NCBI GenBank assembly: GCA_004794785.1
Contig: SJOL01005652.1
Span: 247,830-311,829, forward strand
Direction of reading: 5' to 3'
DNA: 64,000 nt
Source: Opisthorchis felineus
Taxonomy: Eukaryota; Platyhelminthes; Trematoda; Opisthorchiida; Opisthorchiidae
Below, one piece after another: positions 35,871 to 47,010 of the stretch. The translations under genes were made by a program, and so were the position numbers. The stretch's first letter is position 1. The number at the start of each line of letters is the position of its first letter. The notes under the pieces were generated by a model. The model was not told the DNA's origin and ran no database searches. It was given only the letters and a program-made list of their open reading frames with translations.

Positions 35871-38800
35871 TGATCGGGTTGTTACAACCTGAACGCGGCA
35901 GGTAAAAACACTACGGGCATGCTTATTACGTGAAATGTAAACACAATTGTGGGAACCAAAAAAAGAGGACAATGGGCATGAGGTACGATAGTTCAAAGAC
36001 GAAGCCTGCTGACCTGAACTAAAACTGAAAACCGCTGCTGGCCAGTAGTGACCTTGGGCGGTCGAGTAAATGGATAGGGTCACAAAATCCAAAATGGAGA
36101 TGGAGATAGAAGAATTCGATCTGGAGATAGATGGCAGGCGTTGTCTCAAAAGTATGGTTTGAATTGAAACTGGGTAGACTCACTGGTGTCACTGGTGTAG
36201 GGAAGTAAGTTGTAAAGGATAGTTTTGATGGGGAGATAGTGTATATGCATAGGGCCAATCGAACACCGTAAATGAAATTGAACTTGTGGAAGAGACAAAC
36301 CAAAATTGCGGCAGGAAACTAGGTTGGTTAAATCCGAACGATATGTTCAGGGGTTTAGAACGAGGCGGTTGGGGCTAGGTGAAAAATTTGTTTGTGGTTG
36401 CGATTACAGGCTTGAGCGGGCGAGAGGCTGCGGTCAAGATTCTGAAGAAAGTAGTTGCGGGAGTGCCATCAGACTGAGTATGGCAGTGCCGTGCAGTTAT
36501 TGCACTGACATACTTCGGTTTCTGGACAGCCCCATAACGGTCGTCAAGGTTGCCGCAATCGGACAAGGGATACGCATTTCCGTGGCAGCTGGATGCGGGT
36601 TAGACGAGGAGATTGACACAGTTAGAGTCAAGCCAATGTAGAGTCATCGGTAACTTCGATTCATTTGGAGGACCATGTCAGTGTAGACCGCAGACATGCC
36701 AGATTGAATGAAAGCGGTTGCACGGGGCGTTTGCGCAACTACAGCCGAAGTTAAAAGCTTGGGAAGAGGGGGAATGAGGACGAAAGAGGGAGTAGGATGA
36801 GAGCAGTAGCGTCTGGTGAGAGCCAGGAGGCATCAGATAAAACGGTGTCCAATATAAAAATCTAAAAGCGGATGACAGCAAGCTAAATGAACCCAGGAAA
36901 GGGTGGATTTTGTTGACTGGCCTAGAAACCAAGTAGTAGCTGGGTCAGAGTAGGTGTCTAGTTTAGGGAAGGTAGGGACTTAGCCGCAGAGGCAGGGAGG
37001 CTAGCCGTTGGATTGGTTGGAACAGGCAATTACATGGCAGTAGTTTTCAGCTCGGCAAAACAAAAAAATCCAACCACAAGGTCTCCGTTGTGCAAAGGGT
37101 GGTAGTGTAAACGGGGACAGCAGACAAATAATAAGCGGTTGGGCAACAGCTTCCGGGATAATGGGTACGGACCGTAATTTAACTGGAATCTACTACGTCA
37201 ACTCAACAGGGAGGTAAGAGTGTGGATCGCTTGCCACCGGGTCACTGCTGTCAGCTCCAAGAAACGAATGATGCATGGCAAAAAAACAGCCATTATGCGC
37301 TAGTTGTGACTGTTGGCAATCATGAAATAATGAAGGATTTGCGTTTTATGTGTATATGATTGCTTCAGAGAACAAAATGGAAGAACGTGTGTTATGTCTG
37401 GATGATGAAGTAAACTTGGAGTGGTGCAGCCAAACTAAGACGATGGTGGCAACTCCTTGCACGTCGATATCAGCCGTGAATCTCGCACAGTGCCTTCAGT
37501 CTACCCCAAGCATGTACTTTTTTAAGGAACAAAACAAAATGACAGCTGTCATTCGCTTGTATTTCTTGGTGTTGCCAGACAAATGACAACCGGGACAATT
37601 CCAATCCAGCTTCAGGCAAACAACAACGGTGCTCTTTTATGATTTTCCTGAATTAAAAGCCAGACTCAGAACCACCCGTGCACCCGTGCTACTGGAGAGG
37701 TGGCGAGTATACCAACGCACCATGGCGCAACGCAACAGGGCGACCCTCCCTGCAGGGCGTATCCGTCCATCACACGAGGTTTTCATCCCTCATGCATGCT
37801 ACCAGATTGGCAAAGTGACAAGCCACCATGCAGTCATAATTGCGGTTTGTGCATTAATAATAAAAATACTCCAGCTACCAGATGTTTTATCCGGTCAGGG
37901 GAGAAGCCAGGCCAATAAAACAGCTCAGTCATTTCGAACAACAAACAGCGAACAGCCACTGGGCGAGGCAAGTTACGGAGGCAAATGAAACGGCAGCTAC
38001 CTTTTTGGCCATGTGTACTACGGCTAGACGACGCTGATAAGATTCTGTTTCAGGTTTTTGAAACAGTTTGAATGTGAACATCCGCTATTGGATTAGTGGC
38101 AAACATAACGTACCCATATCTACTAGCACATCTGACCTCACACCAGAAAAAGCTATGGACGTGGTTGGAGAATTGGAGGCAGAGAAAAAGGATGAACTAA
38201 CAATACACGGTCTCTCCATAACAAAATAAGACCCATCCGATATCGATTTTTAACTGGGTCTATTATTTATATTTGGCTGGCTCATCAGTCATTATCACGA
38301 TCACGTGAACATTCATCGCGTCTAGTCAGCGTATTCTAGGAATTTGACCTCGGGAGGTATATCTTGGTAGCGTTAATCAGCTGATGGTTCATCTGTTCCA
38401 CGGCTTCCATGCTATCTGCCCATGGAATGGCATTAGCTATCGTAGATGTTATCTTTCTGGTAAATTTGGATTTCACCTCCGGGTTTGTAAGCGTTAGAGT
38501 GAATTGTCATATGGTCTCAAGTTCGAAATCAGATAAAGACAGATCAGCGGAAGCCTTCAGAGTTAGCTCGCGCAGGTTCATGGCTTGCATTTTTGTGTCT
38601 TTTGGAAGGCCTTTGTATTGGCGCAAAGTCCTTTTGGGAACACGGCATCAAGTAGAGAGAAGCCAAACAACATCCTCATATTATTCCGTACGAGCTTTCT
38701 TGGTAGTGACCAGGCGTTTACCTGCATGCATTTACACTTTGGGTTGTCTCATCACTCGTGGAAATAAAGACCGCCTGATGGTGTCGTTCACTAGGTAAAT

Positions 38801-39277
38801 GTATGCTCATTCGTTGATCCAAAAATCCACAGTCATCCCTTATGTTAAGTAAATGTGGATATCTGTCCAGTTACTTGTCTTTATGCGTTACGATATGAAC
38901 CAGTGAGAGGATGCGATGTAAAGTCAAGATGGCTCGGGTACGGCTGAATTGTGATGAACAATAATGTTGAACGTTGAACATTAAGCTGAGGACAGTGCAG
39001 CTAACCGAAGTGTGAAATTATGGGCACAAAATGGAAACCAATAGCGAACCTAGATCTATCGATCCAAACGGAAAAAACAACAGTAATCGCCAACCAGAAA
39101 GACAGGATTTTTCGTGTCTTAAGGTTTTCTCCGTTTACGTAGGGTCCTCTTGCTACGATCCAAAAGTGAACCAAGAAAGAATAAAATTAGGTGGTATTAA
39201 GTTTGCCACAGCACGGTACACAATGCTGCTCCCTAGCCGGCAGATGGTCGTTTCTCCGAAAACTCAGACTGTCGAAT
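35871..39277. other. No recognisable gene; first ~1 kb may be retroposon body (-)
   Basis: If the AAT tails are 3' ends, sequence above 35871 on the minus strand would be their body, but I see no RT motif there. Frames at 36306-36641, 37350-37586, 37629-37988 and 38409-38798 are open without known domains. A 17-base string at 38595-38611 also occurs at 28245-28261. Confidence 0.3.
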
Positions 39278-39650
39278 AAAAGTTTCTGCGTAAAAATGTA
39301 GCATTTTGCCGTGTGTATGCTGACATCAAAACCCACCACATTCTGCCTTAGATTTGTTGGAATCAGTCTCACTTATCTCATCTCCCTTCTAAACATTTGG
39401 CGCACATTTCAGTTTTAAAGTTCCTGTGCTACGGTTCCACCGCGCCTTGGACTTTTCTGCAAGACGTTTAGGAGTGAAATAAAACTTTTTACGGAAAAAT
39501 GTTGCATTTTGTTGCATATGTGCTCGCACCAAAAATCACCGTAATCTACCGGCATTTTTTCGCCATTTGTTTTGATTAATCTCCTTTCTTAATTTTTCAC
39601 TCTCATTCGACTTTTAACTTGCTGTGCTATAGCTTGAAGAGTAGCGCCAC
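39278..39650 (+). repeat. Diverged direct tandem duplication, unit ~205 bp
   Basis: The segment beginning AAAAGTTTCTGCGTAAAAAT (about 39278) recurs as AAAACTTTTTACGGAAAAAT (about 39483). In both, a TGTTGCATTTTG- or TGTAGCATTTTG-type block, a TCTCCCTTCT/TCTCCTTTCT block and CTGTGCTA follow at matching spacing. It lies just upstream of the MULE-derived pseudogene and may be part of its flank. Confidence 0.5.
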
Positions 39651-39829
39651 ACACGTTTGCTGAGAAGTGGGGGGCTGTATCCTTTTCATTCTTCGCGGCG
39701 TTTGAGAAGGCGTTAAATGAATACATGAAAGATAACTCTGTGGTATTTGTGCGTTCATCCAATAATCGAAGCACCAACGCTGTTTTGCGTTGCAAATAGG
39801 TGTACTACAAATGCAGCAGAGGGCCCGTA

Positions 39830-41660
39830 AGACAAACGGAAAGTCGAGGGATCTGAGGAGGATGTTAAGCTGGGCGTGTTTTTTAATAAAAAAACAGCAC
39901 GCGAAGCACCGGCTGTCCAGTGCGGTTTTGTGTAAGGAGGCACGGGAACCATCCTGTTGTCACCTCTTATTATCTTGAACACAACCATAAGGTTTCCAAG
40001 TTTTTGTACGATCGGCTCCCGGAAAATAGACGGGTAACAGAGGAGGAGTTGAGCTCCTGCAAGGTCCTGCTGAAGTATGGAACGCCGTTGTTTGAAGTGC
40101 GGCAGTTCGTGGCCGATGAATTCGGAAAGATCCTTACCACTCAGGACATACACAGCTACCGACGGAAGTGTCGACCAGCTCTGTTGAGTAGGTGCCGCAT
40201 GGTTGGGTTTTATTGTGGCAGATGATATGCCTTCGGTCCGGGCGAAACTTTGGGAGACCCGACGTGTGCTTGTGCTGCAGTCAGGGGGAGGTCACTGTGG
40301 CCACATATGTTTCTCGCGTTGTCGCGTTGTCTGGACGTTCTCCAGATGTCGCAAATGTCGACTGAACGCACGCGACAAACCGTATGGGGAAGTTTTTTTA
40401 AAGCACCTAATATTCTGCCTGCAGATAAAAGCTGTATACAGGTGACATGGTTACCAGGCGCCCGGTGATATATGCCTTCTTGGAAAGTGAACAGATTTTC
40501 CCCATGCGTACATTCTTCAGCTTATTCAGGGAAGTGATGGGGAACAATATCAAGCGAAGACTTTCGTCGTGAACAAGTTGGCGGCACAAAGTCTTTCTGC
40601 ACGAGTCGTGTTCGGCTGCGACGTCATGTTGTGCTACTTTCATACTAGAAAAGCTATCAAGAAGCACGCATGTATCATATAAGGCTCATATATTTTTGGT
40701 CACAGACACTGCGAACAGCCGGAATATTTTCCACCGCATGGCCCGACTGGACAATGCCGTACAGTAGGTTTTTTGTTTATCATAGTATGAGCACAAAGAT
40801 TCCGGCAAGATCTGCAAATGCCGCGCCACATGGACCCGCGATTCGTCTCTTATCTTACGGCCCAATGGTTGTAAATCACCCGAAAATGGGCTGTACACGC
40901 GCAATCCGCAATGGGTCACTTTGGTAATGTGACCAACAACCGTCTGGAGAAGGCCAAATGTCGCCTCAAAAGCCGGGTACACCACTCCGACACACTGGGG
41001 CTCGGCATACATAAGGTGTCCCGGCACGCAGAGTGGCTCATGCGGGAATATGAGATGCACACGTCCTACCACTGCGACCGGCGGGAAATCCTGAAGGGCG
41101 ATGGCCGCGTTCTGAACATTGTTTGTCGAATGACTACGTATGCGTGTTCCCTCGCTATGAGGAACTTAGGACCACAGCCCCCGAGGCTGCACTATCATAG
41201 TGTCAGAACAAACAGGATGAAGTCAATCCACAGAAACCAACTTATAGTTCATGGTGAGAACACCCAAGTGCTCCCAGACGGTTGACGCTTGTGCTGGTTA
41301 ATTCACATGTCCCTTCAACCAGGCAATGTGGCTCCCCTGTATCCATTTATTTCCAGTATATAGGAACCAACCGGTCCCAAGAAGTAAGAAACATCCTTCT
41401 TAGATATATTCATAGGTTGCTTCCCCATCCACCAACGGCAGCTGTCGGATTACAACCTACCGGAAAAAGGTGTACCTCTTGCAATTGTTCCAAAACCACC
41501 GCCGAGAGCTTTGGACGGCCTGCTTAAGCAACTGGGCCAAGTGGTGGGTAAGCTTCCGGAGATGGAACCCAGGAGGTCCATAGATGCCAGTAGGCAGTTG
41601 ATTGTTCAGGGGCAAATCCTGCTGCGCCAAAGTTCGACGTCTGCGACTAACGACCTGCGT
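39830..41660 (+). pseudogene. MULE-derived transposase-like / ZSWIM3-like pseudogene
   Basis: The domains of a MULE/ZSWIM-type protein follow in order over changing frames. The N-terminal zinc-binding part, about 39856-40165, has ARSTGCPVRFCV, HPVVTSYYLEHNHKVSK and then LLKYGTPLFEVRQFVADEF. The DDE core includes VLQMS (about 40336), RPVIYAFLESEQIFPMR and LFREVMG (40456-40550), then TFVVNKLAAQ...VVFGCDVMLCYFHTRKAI (40562-40660), where the position I expect to be a catalytic aspartate reads asparagine. The linker before SWIM is at 40911-41178 (GNVTNNRLEKAKCRLKS, SRHAEWLMREYEMHTSYHC). The SWIM zinc finger remnant is at 41310-41354 (CPFNQAMWLPCIHLF). The tail is at 41471-41660 (VPKPPPRALDGLLKQLG). 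Several frameshifts and at least one stop in the SWIM region make it non-coding as it stands. It could be a dead transposon copy or a decayed domesticated ZSWIM gene. Confidence 0.8.
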
Positions 41661-42172
41661 CGGTGATCGATGATACTGCAGCTCAACACAGACAGCGGTC
41701 CAGGGCCACAGACTTGGGCTTTTGTGTGCTTCGTGACCGGCCGACCAGTAGAAGTGACCACAGTTGTGCAACAGATAGCGCATCATATCACGTCGACTGT
41801 TGTGATGATGAACCTTACCCGCCGTGTGGTGATGCTGCTTGTCCCAAATGTGAGTCCACGGACGAATAATTACTTTTTGTTTCTTAGCCCCCCGGCTCTT
41901 CAAGGAACCGCGAAGATGTACTTGCTAACCAGTCCGCAAAGAACGCCTCTTATGATGTTGACCTGGACCGAAGCACACAGTCCCAGCTCAGCGTGTCCCG
42001 AATGTCCGTGTGTGTCCGTATTTTCGGCTCCAATTAGGAGCTAATCAACAGCCGTGAAAAAATATCTGACTTCTACGACTAACACTGTAGAGCGCCAGCT
42101 AGACAAAAGAGACGAAGATGATTTCATGTAACCTATTAGCTTCAGACAGTTCATCTGTTAACGATGCCTCAT
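41661..42172. other. No recognisable gene
   Basis: Immediately 3' of the MULE-derived pseudogene; it may contain its terminal sequence, but no terminal inverted repeat was identified. Confidence 0.35.
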
Positions 42173-42750
42173 GCGTTTCACGGTTTTCATGAGTTTCTGC
42201 TGCATCCACTAGGATAACAGCTTCTTGGTAGGTGTGCTCAACTGTCAAACTCCGCGGCTATTCTGCATCTTATTGCCTAGAGGCTGGTTGTAATGCTGAT
42301 TATTATGACGGCTACAGAAACCAACAGTACGTCGGCCAAATGCATGCCCCTACACATGCCGTGACGCCTTGCTTGTACAAATGTTTCAGAAAAAGCAAAA
42401 GTGAGGCTGATGTTGAGCTTCATCGCGGCTGCTGACTAAACCTTCGTGGTGTGGGAGTAGAATAAATCTGATCCTTGAATCACCTGGTATAAAAAGGTGA
42501 GTATTTAGTCACACCACCCAAACCGAACGACATCCTGAAACGTTAGGCCAAGCAAGGCGCCACGGCATACGTGGGGACACGCACTCGGCCGACGCACTGT
42601 TGGTTTCTGTAGTCATCATAATAACCAGCGTTGCAACCAACCGCTGGGCGATAAGATGTAAACTAGCCGCGGATTTTGGCAGTTGGGAATCCTTACCAAG
42701 AAGCTGTTGTCCTAGTGAATGCAGCAGAAACTCATGAAAACCGTGAACCT
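42173..42750. repeat. Inverted repeat, arms ~215 bp, about 80-85% identical
   Basis: Left arm 42173-42391 (TTCACGGTTTTCATGAGTTT, CTACAGAAACCAACAGT, GCCTTGCTT) and right arm 42533-42750 (AAGCAAGGCG, ACTGTTGGTTTCTGTAG, AACTCATGAAAACCGTGAA) are reverse complements, with a ~140-bp spacer. A minus-strand frame through the right arm (42509-42778) is open but has no enzyme motif. It looks like a foldback copy of an unknown dispersed repeat. Confidence 0.85.
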
Positions 42751-44159
42751 GTGATTGTGAGCCGAAGTTGAAGGTCACACAAGGTTACAATTGTTTATGC
42801 GCGTGCTTTGATTGGTTTCCTGCCTGGGTCGTTGCTGTCACGGCAGGCCTGAGGCTCGAAGTCCGCTCCAATATCCACACTGGCAAGTACCATATTGCAT
42901 TTAGCCTCTTTGTTCTTGAACCTTTTGATGCCTATTTAATCACCGGTTTTGGCGCTCTAATCAGCACATTATTGAGCTGAAAATTATACGGAGTTGAAGG
43001 TATACAATGCACTTACTCACCTCTTGTTAGTGATGAGATGCGCATGCTGTGCAGTATATGCATCAGTGTGAACGTAAAGTGACCGAGTTATACAACCTTC
43101 CTTAAGCAAACACCCGTTCGACTGATGGGCTACAAAGTACATACATAAGCCAAATGTTCCATGCCTGCCATATAATTAATGGGAGCGCCATGGGAACTGT
43201 TAGATTTATGGGGTAGCCTGAAGCCAGGAGCTATCTTGGTATCCGGCGCGACATCAGTATTTGCAGGGGCTGTGGCCACTTGCCAATACTCCCCATTGGT
43301 TCAGTGCCGTCCGTTGCAGTGACGGTTACAAGTTTTTGACCCACTAAGTACGTCATTCTGATCATAACTCAGTAGAACAACCGAATAGATCGCGGCTAAC
43401 TATTCGACCACAGCGTGTACCGAATACTAAGTGTAGAACTTGAAGTACGACCGGATACAAATAGGTACAAACCAACGACAATGTGTAGGTGGGTTCACGG
43501 GGCGTGATACGATAACTCGCCACATGTGAAGCTCAGATTGTGCCCGAGATGCATGGAAAAACAAGAACGGATATAGAAGAGGTTTGTCAGACAAGAAAAT
43601 AGGGGCGCGCTACATTGGTTGGCTCACTTGGGGCTAATGGTGTGCGCCGAGTGTTCGAATGGGAACGTGAGGAACAAACGCGGTGAAAACATATCTAACC
43701 TTTAGGTTCGAATGAAAAATGCCTACATGGAGTGTGATTTTATCTTTCTTGCACCGTCAAGACTCTGGAAGGGAGAAAACAAAAACTGCTTACTGTGAAG
43801 CCACAAGCCGATAATTTGCTTAGGCCAAAGGACGTTTTCTGGAACGAATGGACTTGTAAGGGGCAAGTCATCAAAGATGCGGATCCTTTGCGAGGAACCC
43901 GGCGCGAGTCGTCTGCATTATATCAACGTCGTCAGTAAATCGTACCGGTGCGAGCTGTCTGCTCACGGAAGTTTTCCCGGGTGTCAGACACAAGGCGACA
44001 GATGAAGGGACGATCGGGCCAGGTAATGATCAGCTGTGGGTGTGTGAGTGTTTGAGTGTCTCAGCTAACTGTTGGAGTGCACGAGTAATCTTGCCATAAT
44101 AATGCTGATTTAAGTCGAACGCAATGGCTTACCCTGCTTATTGATGAACAATTACTCCG
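42751..44159. other. No recognisable gene
   Basis: No motif-bearing frame, RNA gene or repeat was seen. The expected 3' LTR of the following minus-strand gypsy element would lie at the high end of this stretch. Confidence 0.35.
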
Positions 44160-47010
44160 TTCTGCATAGGGCTCCGTAGGGTATGGTCCCAGGAGGTTGG
44201 TGGAGTAGTCGTATGTTATCCACTCGTACAAAAACTTGGGGGCTCGAGTGAAGCGTGCCGAGTGAATAAACGAATTGGCCGTTTCCTTATGTGGGCTGGT
44301 TCTTGCCTGGTTCGCCTGACTGCGTAACGGGTCGACGCACCTACCATACACGGAATTGGAAGGCGGCTTTGGAGCACTCTACTCACCAGGTAGATAGGAG
44401 CGCAGCCGTGAAAAAATTCTACCCAGGGGCTTCCATGCAGCAGCTCTGGTGGTGTTTCTGGGACTCAGAAACGCCAGAAGCATGACCTGTAGTGGTAAGT
44501 CCGTAATGCGATCTTGAGCTGTCTGTGAATACGCTCAGTCAGTCCGTTAGTCGCTGGGCTGTAAGCTGTTATTTTGCAAAAACAAGTGTGTCCAAAATTC
44601 TGCAGAAACCGAGCCCAAAATGCCATACACACCAAAGGACAGCCGAGTCAGGTCAACCAGCGTTCAGAAGACATATACGTGATTTTATCTGAAGGGCAAT
44701 CAAACACCCAGATTATCCTAGACCACCTGGAGAACCGGTCAGCGAAAGTGAGGAGATAGTTGGTATCCCTCGGTTGAGGCAAGGGGCCAACTAAGTCGAC
44801 ATACACATGGGGGTGATGAGCATCTTGCGTTGGGAGTGTGTCCAGATGACTCCCAGTGCGCCGGTGCATCTTGGTGCGTTGACACTGAAGACAAGCGCGG
44901 ATTCAATCATGCGCTACCCCGTGGACCTTCGGCTACATGAGGCGGCTGGTGACCAACTCAGGCGATGTGAGTATGCCTGGTTGAGGCGGAGCGTTTAAAG
45001 CGTTGAAAACTGCACGGCGATAGGTTACGGTAATCACAGTGCGAGGTTTGGTCTAGGATATGTCACGATGACTGGTTCTGTCCGAGCTGATGAGATTGCT
45101 GGTCTTCGATTTCAATGGTGTGGTCTGTGGTCAACATTGCAGTTCAGCATGGGGCTTCTGCATTATAGATGGCTTCTGGGTCAATGGGGGACGAGTTAGC
45201 GACCATGGACATTCTGGAGAGGATATCCGTTGTAGTTTTTGGCACACCTGTGCGGCGACGGATATCGTGTGCGAATTGAACAAGACAGTCTAGTTGTCTG
45301 GTCTCTGGTGGAGGGTATCGTTTGGACTCTAAGTGGATTACGTGATCGGTGAAGAATACAATGGATCTGCCATCGGATTTGAGTCGGATGGATGGACGGA
45401 TATCGGACAACTTGCTACCAAACAATATATAAGTTCTAAGCAGGGTACAGGACTTTGGAGGAAATACTGACGGAGTGCGTTTCCCATAGCGGTGTTGGAT
45501 ACATTCTTCGGGACTAAAACCGCAGATCCGGGTCTTAGTGGTCTGTGGAGGCCATATTGGAGACAGCCTCCTTACACCAAAGCTCTTCTTGCTTCGTCAG
45601 TGAAGGTGGTTGTCGTGTCTTCACTCCAGGGTAATTCAGCGACGGGTTATAAAACAGCGCCACAACCGGGGGCGAAACAGTGTTGAACATTTATCTGGAC
45701 ACAAAAGCAGTGGTGTTGCTTGAAAGATGCCGGATTTAGGTAGTTTGCGCTCAGTTTACCCTTCAAACCCAATGCATTCATGCGAAGTCCTACCTAAGAG
45801 CTCGAGTGACATATTTTCTTATTCACATTTAGTGATATAGATCATCACAGTATGCGAGAGGACAACCGACGGAAGTGATGAAGGTATCCATCCTCAGTAT
45901 CACGCGCCACCAGGATGCCACTGACGTCAGGATGATTGGACTAGAGTCCTCAGCACACATTGTGAAGATAAACAGAAATGTCTGTGTGGCGTTGCTCTGT
46001 CGAAACGACATTCTAGGCATTGAAATGGTCCAGTGGTTAGAGCGTGAATTTACTGACCGGAAGGTCCGCGGTTCGAACCCGGCCTCTGCATCTCGACTTC
46101 CCCTGTCTAGGATTCGGCAAACTTACAGTATCCCAGCCCTCGTGCTTCCTTCGGATGGCATGGTAACTAGGCACGAAAGTGTGCTACAGCTGAACGGTAA
46201 ACGGTCCAATTACCCCTGTCGTCGTAATGTCTGCTGCTACGGGACCTGCTTGCAGGCGCGGATTGTGTTTGCTCTACTGGGACCACTCATTCCATTCAGA
46301 ATGACGTCGATGTGAATGCGCGGTAAAGAGTAGCTGTTTGGCAGGTTTGCCTTACTAACTGCATGATAGCCGCCACCAGGGAGCTAATCTACAGCATTTT
46401 TGGACATGTAAAGTGATGATGCTCATAGACTGCCAGACGGACAAACAATATATGCGGCATGCGTTCGAACTCGGCTCCCGTCGTGATAAGTTCATCAGTT
46501 GCAAAGCGACCAGGGTTACAGTATTCCAGTGGACTGTGTGTAGCGATATGGTATTCAGGGCGCTTTGTCACAACCGGAAGCCCATCCGCGGATCAAGCGA
46601 GCTTGAGACACTTGGCACACAACTGGTAGGAGGTGAAATTTTCTGGCTTATAATTCGAACCCTGGCACACACCTCGCTTGCAAGTGGGTGGGTGGTGTGA
46701 TCCACCAACTAGAATTTGTGCGTATAAACAAGCAGCTCAAATTAGCGTAGGAAATCCATTGCCATGGCAGCAAGAGGGGCAACACATACCTCGGAAGCCC
46801 ATGAGAACTTGCGATTGGATTTCAAATTAATGGTGGTTAGACGGCGACCGTGAGTTACGATCGCGTACCGTTTGTTGCTTTGAAGGGAGTCAACTGACAG
46901 AGCAGCTGCTGGAATCTGCTGCAGCTACGCTGAATCAACCAGGTAGCCTTATAATGGGATTTTGTCTCAACCATGGTAAAGATGGATCTAGTACCTGCCG
47001 GCAGCGAACG
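44160..47010 (-). mobile_element. CsRn1-like Ty3/gypsy PR-RT-RNase H-IN remnant, split by a SINE
   Basis: Read from 47010 downward on the minus strand. The protease-like region, about 46960-46690, has LVDSA where active copies have LVDTGA, then FELLVYTHKF. The RT linker, 46571-46389, has HIATHSPLEYCNP and RFATDELITTGAEFERMPHI. RT entry lies at about 46430-46210. The SINE (46017-46205) interrupts the conserved TTPFGL...RMPFGL region. RT resumes at 46015-45830 (MSFRQSNATQTF, then DVSGILVARDTEDGYLHHFR). The RNase H end is at 45425-45144 (FFTDH, PPETRQLDCLVQFAHDIRR, DILSRMS). Integrase is at 44869-44650 (TGSHLDTLPTQDAHHPHVYV, DLVGPLPQPRDTNYLLTFAD) and the C-terminal tail at about 44260-44170 (LLGPYPTEPYAE). 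Multiple stops and frameshifts are present; gag upstream could not be resolved. Confidence 0.85.
46017..46205 (+). mobile_element. tRNA-derived SINE, copy 1
   Basis: The RNA polymerase III A box (TGGTCCAGTGG, about 46026) and B box (GGTTCGAACCC, about 46071) sit at tRNA-like spacing. A ~120-bp non-tRNA body follows (CTCGACTTCCCCTGTCTAGG, CAGTATCCCAGCCCTCGTGC, GGCATGG). The whole unit aligns with the minus-strand copy at 55706-55888. A frame through it reads WLEREFTDRKVRGSNP, which I remember from fluke predicted proteins. It lies inside the RT of the gypsy element on the opposite strand and therefore inserted after that element. Confidence 0.85.

Noticed and set aside
41457..41903. 148-codon minus-strand frame
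   Set aside because: It is largely the antisense shadow of the MULE-derived pseudogene tail.
46071..46081. Functional tRNA gene at the B box GGTTCGAACCC
   Set aside because: The acceptor and anticodon stems do not close, and the segment continues into a SINE body shared with 55706-55888.
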